The notes under the pieces are model-generated. The model saw only the letters and a program-made list of their open reading frames with translations, did not search any database and was not told the origin of the DNA. This document shows positions 35,100-41,613 of a DNA stretch of 41,613 bases, piece after piece. Each line of letters starts with the position of its first letter. Position 1 is the stretch's first letter. The position numbers were made by a program, and so were the translations under genes. Origin of the DNA: Acanthamoeba sp. SK_2022b (lineage: Eukaryota > Discosea > Longamoebia > Acanthamoebidae); the NCBI GenBank assembly GCA_027943245.1, contig JANDJZ010000317.1, positions 1 to 41,613 of the forward strand. The letters are read 5' to 3'.

Positions 35100-36395
35100 A
35101 TGGACGCAGCAACAATAACTACAGCAACACCGGCAGCCAGCAACGCCCGAATGCTCCCCACAGACGGCACTACCGACGTGTGTGGCTTCACGCCCTACTC
35201 GGTCGGGCTCATGCTCGCCAGCGCACTGCTATTCACCGTCGTCTACAACGCGAGCTCGTTCGTTTTCACCCGACTTAGTTCCACCTACCGCCAGCTTCCG
35301 CCCAAGCTCCAACTGCGGTGGGACAACCGCGTCGCATCTACTCTCCACGCGCTCATCATCGTGCCTGGCTGCCTGCATGCCTTTTTATTCGCCTTCGACA
35401 TGCAAAAGCTCACTCCTCACTCGGCCGTCCTCGGCTGCAACTCTGGTTCGTCTTACCTTCTCTTCTCTGTCAATTTTTGCCGCAGATGTAGATGCTGATT
35501 GGAAACGCGCTACATTTCTTTCCGTTTCGTTTGGGGCAACTCTAGAGGCAATGGTGTGGGCATGCGTAAGCGCGGGCTACTTCACGTGGGACTCGCTGAC
35601 GTACTTGCTCTACGTGGTGGCCCGTCGGACGGACGACGTCGAAGTGGGCGAGTTTGTCCACGCCTTCGTACTCCCTCTTCCTTCCGCTTTAACCCTTCTT
35701 AATCTTCTTTCGTGTTGCCTACTGACCCCTCTGGCGCGATCATGGCAGGTCTGCTGGCTCGCGTACCTCCTCACTATGGTAAGAAAGACCCCATTCGTCT
35801 CGCTTCAAGCGTTGTGTGTTATTTCAAACGAAACCAAACGTAACCCTCCTCCCTATCTTTGATGTCGTTCTATTTGCACAGAGTCCATTCGTCCAGTACT
35901 ACGGCATGTTCTTCCTCGCCTACGAACTGTCCACCCCCTTCGTCAACTTCCACTGTGCGTCCCCCCCCCTCTTCACTCGCGGCTAATCGGCCTGGGCAGG
36001 GCCTCTGCTCTGCTCGCTTTTCCTCTGACATGTCTTGTTCTGTGTGTGCTCGCCGGTCCCGTCACGTTGCGCGCACGTGTGTAGGGTTCATGGATAAGTG
36101 CATGGTGCCCAACAGCAACCCGATCAAGCTGCTCAACGGCATTCTGCTGGTGGTCTGCTTCTTCTTGGCGCGCATCGCCTTCGGCTTCTACTACTCCTAT
36201 GCGATCGTGCGCGACCTCTACATTGTCTCGATGGACAACATTCAAGCCAACGGACCGATGTCCATCAACGTGAGCGCCGCCGCCATCGCGCTCATAATCC
36301 TCACCATGTGCGTCCTCAACAGCCACTGGTTCTTCCTCATCATCAGCTTTGTACAGAAGAAGCCGAGAGCGGCGAAGAAGGTCGCCACCGAATGA
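35100..36395 (+). CDS. TLC-domain multi-pass membrane protein (TLCD4/TMEM56-like), 293 residues, 5 exons
   Basis: Exons 35100-35445, 35546-35667, 35749-35778, 35882-35954 and 36085-36395 join in phase and end in TGA. About six or seven membrane segments are visible: SVGLMLASALLFTVVYNA, HALIIVPGCLHAFLF, WACVSAGYFTWDSLTYLLY, CWLAYLLTM, GMFFLAYELSTPFVN, LLNGILLVVCFFLARIAFG and AALIILTMCVLNSHWFFL-like sequence at the end. WDNRVASTLHA (residues about 74-84), GYFTWDSL and LAYELSTPFVN match the TRAM-LAG1-CLN8 fold of the TLCD4 group, which sits in endoplasmic reticulum or plasma membrane and has a poorly defined lipid-related role. Where relatives usually have two adjacent histidines this protein has FVHAF. 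Exon 3 is only 30 bases. The second exon could start at an alternative acceptor at 35,485, but that reading gives a poorer hydrophobic profile. Confidence 0.8.
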
Positions 36396-36920
36396 AGACC
36401 TCCACGCTCTCGGTGAGAGCTCTCCCTCACCTCCCTTGCTTCCCACCCCGACGGGGCTCGCCCTATGTTGCTGGTCTTGGACGAGTGAAGATCATGCAGT
36501 TGGTGTGCACGCCAAGGTCCACCGTACGGTGCAAAGTGAGGTCGGGCGAATGCGGAGTGACGGCGAAGATGGTATTCGAATCCAAACTTTACTCTCTTCT
36601 ATGTTACGTGAGATGGCGGAGCTGCCGGCGAACAACGGTTGTCCACGTCAAGCGAGTAGTGCAGGTCTACCTTTGCCGGCCTACGCCCCGCTGTTCGTGT
36701 TCACAGAAATAGCCGAAGCGCGCTTCGGTCTCCGCCTGGGCACAGGTGAGCCTACAGCCGCAGCTTATCACCTCCGACCTCTCTGTGCTGTACATGTACA
36801 AACTGTTGAACGCACACGCCACGGCGGTAGTTAGCGGTGTTGTTTTAGTGCGCTGTCGCTGTTTGTCAACCGTTGAGCTGGTGAGCGGGGGGGGGTCTTA
36901 CCGGTTCAAGGCATGAGTGC
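36396..36920. other. Convergent intergenic region, no gene seen
   Basis: This stretch lies between the stop of the TLC gene and the stop of the minus-strand membrane protein gene. Reading frames here are short or continue from overlapping frames of the TLC gene and show no domain or transmembrane pattern. A G-run lies at about 36,888-36,895. I see no tRNA or terminator structure that I can defend. Confidence 0.5.
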
Positions 36921-36923
36921 CTT

Positions 36924-37280
36924 CTACACCACGGGTGCTGCTGCGCTCACGGAGTTCTCGTTGGTCGGGACGTCTTCTTGCGTGGGTGCATCAGGAGCAG
37001 AAGGCGCCGAGGTGGTGGGTGAGGGTTCGGCGGGTGCGTCGTTGTAAGGGGCGGAGGTTGGGAGCACAACCCACTCGTCGGCTTGTCGGTCGTCGTGGTT
37101 GCTGCCGAGGTCGGCCGTGGCCGTCAAGTCGCGCATCTCACCGGTGAGTGCGAAGGCAGCGCTGAAGGCCTCCCGCGACTTGCCGCGCACGGTGGGCACA
37201 TAAGCGAGAGCGAGAAGGGTTGCCGCCACGACCACCACGCCAAGGAGCAAGGCCCATGTGCGGTTGGAAAATAGCAGCAT
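36924..37280 (-). CDS. Short single-pass membrane protein, 118 residues, single exon
   Basis: The frame opens with MLLFSNRTWALLLGVVVVA and continues TLLALAYVPTV, one strong hydrophobic segment at residues about 9-28 that is either a signal anchor or an uncleaved leader. The rest is polar. A basic/neutral stretch (RGKSREAFSAAFALTGEMRD) is followed by an acidic middle (SNHDDRQADEW) and a Pro/Ser/Thr/Ala-rich tail (AEPSPTTSAPSAPDAP), ending APVV. Codon use is G/C-ending like the neighbours. No family is recognised. It could be a small tail-exposed membrane protein; a chance ORF is less likely given the clean topology. Confidence 0.6.
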   Translation of the reverse strand: MLLFSNRTWALLLGVVVVAATLLALAYVPTVRGKSREAFSAAFALTGEMRDLTATADLGSNHDDRQADEWVVLPTSAPYNDAPAEPSPTTSAPSAPDAPTQEDVPTNENSVSAAAPVV

Positions 37281-37660
37281 TTGGTTGTGTGGAGTTCGGC
37301 AAACGGGAACGGGAGTGAGTGGGGCTAGCGATGTGGTACGGCTTGGGGAGGCCTGTGCGTTGCTTGTCGTGCGTTTAGTTCCCTGAGAAGACTGGCTTTT
37401 GTGCGACGGCCAGTAAATCCGTAAAAATAAAACTACAGTTACAAAATGCCCATTGGTGGGCTTAAAGCAGATATTTCAGATCGCCGGCTCAATTAAGTCC
37501 GACATCCCGATTGGCGATATGTCCCGCTAAGAAATAACCCGTTCGCTTCTTTTCTGTGCGCCGACAAGCTCGCCGGAGTGTTCTTGGCCTTCTTGTCTGC
37601 CTTCAGCCTTCAGGCCAACCCAAGGAATGCTGAAGAAATATCTGAAATTTGAGCATAACG
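37281..37660. other. 5' flank of the small membrane-protein gene, then transition to CpG-poor DNA
   Basis: No gene is seen. CpG is still common up to about 37,583 (for example GCGCCGACAAGCTCGCCGG) and nearly ends after 37,660, so the left border of the anomalous segment falls within this interval. No clear terminal repeat or target duplication is visible by eye. Confidence 0.5.
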
Positions 37661-40030
37661 ATGAAAAAGAGGGAAATGAGCCCAGGATTTTAAGTGGTTT
37701 GTGTACACAAAACACCACAAATCATACAGTATGGGGTGAGTTAGTCACATCTCCAAAGAAAAGCACAAAATGGCTTCCAGTTGGTTGAATGGCATAACAC
37801 AAATTATGATGCAGCCAAACTGAAGGAAGTGAAGTGTGTATTGAAGGCTGAAGTGGATTTACCAGGAAGGGGAGAAGGGATGATGGGCTTTTGAGGAGTG
37901 CCCCTGGAAGAGGGAGTGGTGGGTGGTGGGGAGTATGCAGTCATTATGGATGGGTCAAGCTCATCATACAAGGATGAGGCTACCAAGGCCAGTGTCATCC
38001 ACACTGTGGGTGAGGAAGTGCATGGCCCAGGTAAGACTTGCCAGTGGGTGAAGGGCAGAAGGTAGTTGGTGAGGGTGAGAGGGAGCATGCTGTAGGTCAG
38101 GTTGGCATTGGTGTGCATGTAGGAGGAGGTAGAGGTAGAAGGAGGGATGGAGGAGAATTTTGTTGTTGGAGATATTGGAGAACCAACAATATCAACATTG
38201 AATAACTGACAACAGTCATTCACTTGCTCGATCTGGTGGGTAAAAACAATTATCAGTATATGGTAGGTGTTTTGGATAAGGGAAGATGACCTTTTATATC
38301 CACTGGTCCTTATGGAAATCATATGGGGATGGCGTGGAAGTTATATGAAATTCCACAAGGGTAAACAAAACCAAGATTTGTACTCAAATCTTATTTCTTA
38401 TTTCTCTACATACAATAAACTACTTACTCAACGGTCTTCTACTCTTTACAACTGGTTTGTGGACTTGAGTTACTGTTACAACTGCGTAGCTACTCCAATA
38501 GGATAGTGCTAAGGGCAGGGATGTGGTGATTGTCCTCCTGCCTGACTGGAGGGATGGTGATGTGGCTGTGGTAGCATGCAGGTGCTGGGAAGGGTGAAGA
38601 AGAAGCAGGACCAGAGGGACAGGGTTTCCAGCTGGTCTTGATGGGGCTGCTGGAGTGGCTGAACAGATGAACAAAGAAGCCACTGATGTGAGCAGGAGCA
38701 GGACAAGCATCAGAGTAGTGTACTGTTGAGTGGTGGAAGGTGAGGGTGCGCAGATGGCAAAGAGTGAGGGAGGATGAGAGTGCAAAGATGGATGAAGCAA
38801 GGTTGACCACAGAAGGGTGATGTATTGGAAAGGCACTGGGCAGCATCCACAGTGTTGAGGAATGCCCATGTTGTGAAGGGTGGTAGAGTGCATGTAGATA
38901 AGCTGGACAGGAAGATATAGGTTTCTTTAAATCTTCAAATCAACCTTCATCATAAATTGCTAAACAGAATCCACACAGATGGAGAGTCAGCTGACATGCA
39001 CATCACTTAGACTACCAGATAGCTTTCACGTGTACTTATTGGTTACCTCACTGCCTCTTTTTCATGCACACCATTTTGCTGAAAAATTATTGGAAATGGT
39101 TTAGGTTAAGCATTCCAGATTTTAGAATCCCATATGGCGTGCCCAACTTCACTGTCCATTTATCAGCACAAATCCACCATGCAGATCCTGCTTCACCAGG
39201 GTACAACAGACTGGCTGGCAGGTGTAAACAACACCATTACCTTGGTCTCCACCAAGAAGTAAAAAGTGGTGTAAAACAATAAACAGAGTGTTCAGAAAAA
39301 AGTAACAATGTCACTTTTTAACAAACCCAAAAATGCCTCTACATGACCCAAGGTGAACCCATGCATATTCTGAACATCCACAAATGTGACTTTTTCACAA
39401 TCTACCTTTTTCACCAAAAAACAACAAGAAGGTGAGTGTTGACCTGATGCACATTGGTTTGCCCACCATAGCCCAAAGATGTACTTCAAAGTGCAGCCAT
39501 TTTATACCAAGTTTGAGCTAATTGCCTGTAACATGTACAAAACAGGCATGTTGACAAACCACTGACCTGATGTGCATCAGTACCAACCCAAAAAGATGTT
39601 TGTTGTTGAAAAAACAGTTCTTCTTGTTATGTGTTTTTTTTTACACAACACCAAGACATCTTTGGCACTGCAACTTGCACCATGGTAAATGAAAATTTTG
39701 AATGTTTCAACAATTTACACAAATCATATCTACTAGTACAAAACACCAAATTTTTCCCACTATGGGCCTCAGAGCTTTTTGTATAAAAAGTGAACATTGC
39801 CAAAAGAACTTTGCTCAGCCCTCAATGTTGGTTTTGCAGTAGTGGACTTTTAATTTCTCATTTTGGTGATGGCTCTTTGTGCATGTTCCGGGAGTGCTTG
39901 AGGTTGCTCAAGTGGTTTATATCAAGTATTTGATGTTGCCAATAACAGCAAATTGTATGTTTGTTGCAAGGCTGTGATTGGTATCATGTTGGCCGCTCTC
40001 CCCAAGTTGTGGGTAGTTATTTTGGCCTTG
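37661..40030. mobile_element. CpG-depleted, TG/CA-rich segment, probably a decayed methylated insertion
   Basis: Counting by eye gives nine CpG dinucleotides up to about 40,020, against several per 60-base line in flanking genes. Runs 37,661-38,228 and 39,140-39,888 contain none, although the first is close to half G+C. TG and CA are frequent. The left half (37,660-38,900) is purine-rich on the plus strand, the right half (39,260-39,890) is A/T-rich with poly-A and poly-T stretches. This pattern is expected from cytosine methylation and deamination of a silenced insertion. The element class is not recognised; integrated viral or other foreign DNA is an alternative, and so is a native A/T-rich intergenic region. 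Confidence 0.5.
37765..38074 (+). pseudogene. Broken coding fragment inside the CpG-depleted segment
   Basis: One plus-strand frame reads QLVEWHNTNYDAAKLKEVKC, AEVDLPGRGEGMMGF, a TGA stop, then EYAVIMDGSSSSYKDEA and TKASVIHTVGEEVHGPG, ending at TAG at 38,072-38,074. It looks protein-like and is on the purine-rich strand, but is interrupted. A further protein-like piece (DVVIVLLPDWRDGDVAVVAC) follows near 38,520. I cannot name the source family. The overlapping minus-strand ORF of 172 residues is considered a shadow. Confidence 0.3.
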
Positions 40031-40346
40031 GGGCACCATGAGTGAAAAAGCTCGGTGAAATTACATTATCGTAACCTCCACGCTACAAGACCCAAGCCAA
40101 AAAGGCGCCCCGTAGCCCTGGGCCCGAGTGCAGCAAGCACACCGCTTGGAGATGAGTGGGTGGGCTATTTGTGGCCATGCACTGCAGTCCTGCTGCGGGT
40201 GCTAAGGCACGGCAGCCTGGATAGCACCAATCACGTTGAAGCTCAGAGCCCTGTGTACGCTGGCGCACCGCCGTTACGTTCTATTCACACTAACACCACA
40301 CGTCGCGCTATTACTCACCCTCACATCCCAACTCTTCACCATCGTC
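40031..40346. other. Upstream region of the P450 gene
   Basis: CpG frequency returns to the genome level from about 40,031. No coding sequence with domain signal is visible; the promoter and leader of the P450 gene should be here. The only nearby TATA-like string, GTATAAAAAG at 39,781-39,790, is about 560 bases upstream and lies within the decayed segment. Confidence 0.45.
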
Positions 40347-41613
40347 ATGCTACTTGCTGTGCTTGTGGCGGGCGTTGCCTGCCTCCTCGTCCTACTGCTT
40401 ATCAACCGCATCCAGGTGGGCATCATGCCTGTTAACTATTTCACTGTTTCGGCCTACAAGGGCGCCCTCAGCGCGGTAACTAACGTGACGTGCTGGTGTT
40501 AAAAGAAAAAGAACGGGCAAGAGCCGCCCAAGGCCTGTGCGGGACTTCCTCTCGTTGGCCCCCTGCTTCAATTCTCCAGCACCCCCCGGCAGTTCCTTAG
40601 CCGTGCCTACCAGGAAGTACGTGCAGCCTCCAGCCGTTCTTGGCACAACGCTAACGGTGTGTGTTCTAAAAGTTGGGGCAAGCCTTCACGCTAGACTTAC
40701 TGGTGTCGAAGATAACTGTCATCATGGGTCGTGAGGGAAGCAAGCAGTTCTTCGACGTCCCCGACCAGGTCCTCGACTTCAATCGGTGCCCTTACCCTTC
40801 GCGCATCTGTTCTGTTGACCAATTCTTGGGTCTCACTGTCTCCAATGCGTCTCGTCGTTACGAGATAGGGCCATTGCGGTGGTTGCGCAGAACGTGCTAG
40901 GAACGAAAGGCTTCAGCGACACCGAGTGGCTGGCAAAGTCGACCGGCTATGTCGCCCAGGTGGACTCCCCCCCCTCGCTATGTCGCATTGCGTAATCTGA
41001 CTGTCGTGGTGGTGAAGGGCTTTATGCGACACGACAAGCTCAACAACTACAGCCTGGTTGTACGCGAAGAAGCCGCTAAGCACATGCAACAGTGGTATTC
41101 CATGGTTTGTGCACGTGTTGTATGCGCACCCGGGCGCAATGGTGGTGCGTTTTTCTTGCGTATCATGAAGGTGACGGCCCGTCTTGTCCAGGGTCAAGGA
41201 AGAGAAGGTGGACATCTTCGAGGCCATGTCGCACTTGGTCACGTGTATCAACATCCGTTGCATTCTGGGCGAGAAGGCCTACAGGGACCACGCCGACGAG
41301 ATCTCCCAGATTTATTTCCAGTTGGAGAACAACGGTGTCACCCTCTCCCCAACACTTCCCCTCACTTCCGTGATGTTTATCATTCTTATTCTTATTCTTA
41401 TCATTCTTGTACAAAATACGTGTGTCTCATCATGGGTGCTTTCGAAATGCAATTGGCAGCGGTGAACACTTTTTCGATGATGTTCCCCAACCTGCCGAGC
41501 CCCACCAAGATCAAGAACGAGAAGGCCAGAGAAAGGCTGGTGGAGATCATCACCAACCTTCTCACATCGAAAGAACGCGAGGTACGTCTTGGCCTCTGCT
41601 TCCGTGCCATGAC
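40347..41613 (+). CDS. Cytochrome P450, CYP51-like (sterol 14-demethylase family or relative), 5' part only
   Basis: Exons 40347-40415, 40506-40616, 40673-40785, 40869-40959, 41018-41104, 41199-41334 and 41460-41581 join in phase, and a donor GTACGT at 41,582 leads off the window. The protein begins with a membrane anchor (MLLAVLVAGVACLLVLLLI), then a proline hinge (QEPPKACAGLPLVGPLL), LGQAFTLDLLVSKITVIMG, KQFFDVPDQVLDFN, GFMRHDKLNNYSLVVREE, VDIFEAMSHLVTCINIRC, ILGEKAYRDHADEI and MMFPNLPSPTKIKNEKARE. Order and motifs match the N-terminal half of CYP51-type P450s in the endoplasmic reticulum. The stretch after DFN (AIAVVAQNVLGTKGFSD) lacks the usual VPxFG block, so it may be a divergent paralog. 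The I-helix, ExxR and heme Cys lie outside the window. Some splice sites are my choice among close alternatives. Confidence 0.8.

Noticed and set aside
35485..35545. Alternative start of TLC exon 2 at 35,485
   Set aside because: In-frame, but it inserts a polar stretch (DVDADWKRAT) before the membrane segment and shortens the intron to about 40 bases; the acceptor at 35,545 gives a better membrane profile.
36560..36590. GTATTCGAATCC resembling a tRNA T-loop
   Set aside because: No matching acceptor, D-arm or anticodon stem could be folded around it by eye.
37804..38322. Minus-strand ORF of 172 codons in the CpG-poor segment
   Set aside because: Ser/Pro/Thr-rich low-complexity product on the pyrimidine-rich strand. 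Its openness follows from base skew, and no domain is visible.
38420..38893. Minus-strand ORF of 157 codons (LLLLTSVASLF, PSLHSHPPSL)
   Set aside because: Low-complexity antisense of purine-rich decayed sequence; a second overlapping frame is equally open, which argues for base skew.
1..41613. Bacterial-type features (operons, CRISPR arrays, Shine-Dalgarno sites, insertion sequences)
   Set aside because: The window is intron-bearing eukaryotic DNA; no regular spacer-repeat arrays or transposase-bounded elements were seen.

Overview
This is nuclear DNA of a free-living amoebozoan, most likely Acanthamoeba or a close relative. The basis is GC-rich coding sequence with strong third-position G/C bias, many short GT-AG introns (about 40 to 105 bases), tight gene spacing and protein types typical of that group. 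The species is an inference from sequence style, not from a search.

Positions 1 to about 32,750 hold one enormous gene on the minus strand. It reads right to left and runs off the left edge. Twenty-one phase-consistent introns join 22 exons into one reading frame of about 10,320 residues, with the C-terminus still missing. The product is a predicted secreted, Gly/Ser/Thr/Val-rich parallel beta-helix protein of adhesin type. It has a signal-peptide-like start, two very large beta-helix blocks each opened by a W...W..G..P...D module, EGF-like Cys clusters closing each block, one concanavalin A/laminin-G-like lectin domain inside the second block, and four tandem repeats of about 830 to 840 bases near the left end. 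The left 19.8 kb of this frame contains no stop codon at all. The long plus-strand ORFs opposite it are shadows.

An intergenic region (32,752-33,660) separates it from rightward genes: a 224-residue secreted protein with eight cysteines (33,661-34,843, 5 exons) and a 293-residue multi-pass TLC-domain protein (35,100-36,395, 5 exons). A short single-exon membrane protein lies on the minus strand (36,924-37,280).

From about 37,660 to 40,030 the composition changes sharply. CpG almost disappears (nine CpG counted by eye in about 2.3 kb, with CpG-free runs of 749 and 568 bases), TG and CA are abundant, and only broken reading frames remain. This looks like a methylated, deamination-decayed insertion such as a dead mobile element or integrated foreign DNA. 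CpG returns at once on the right, where a cytochrome P450 gene (CYP51-like, 7 exons seen) starts at 40,347 and runs off the right edge before its heme-binding region.
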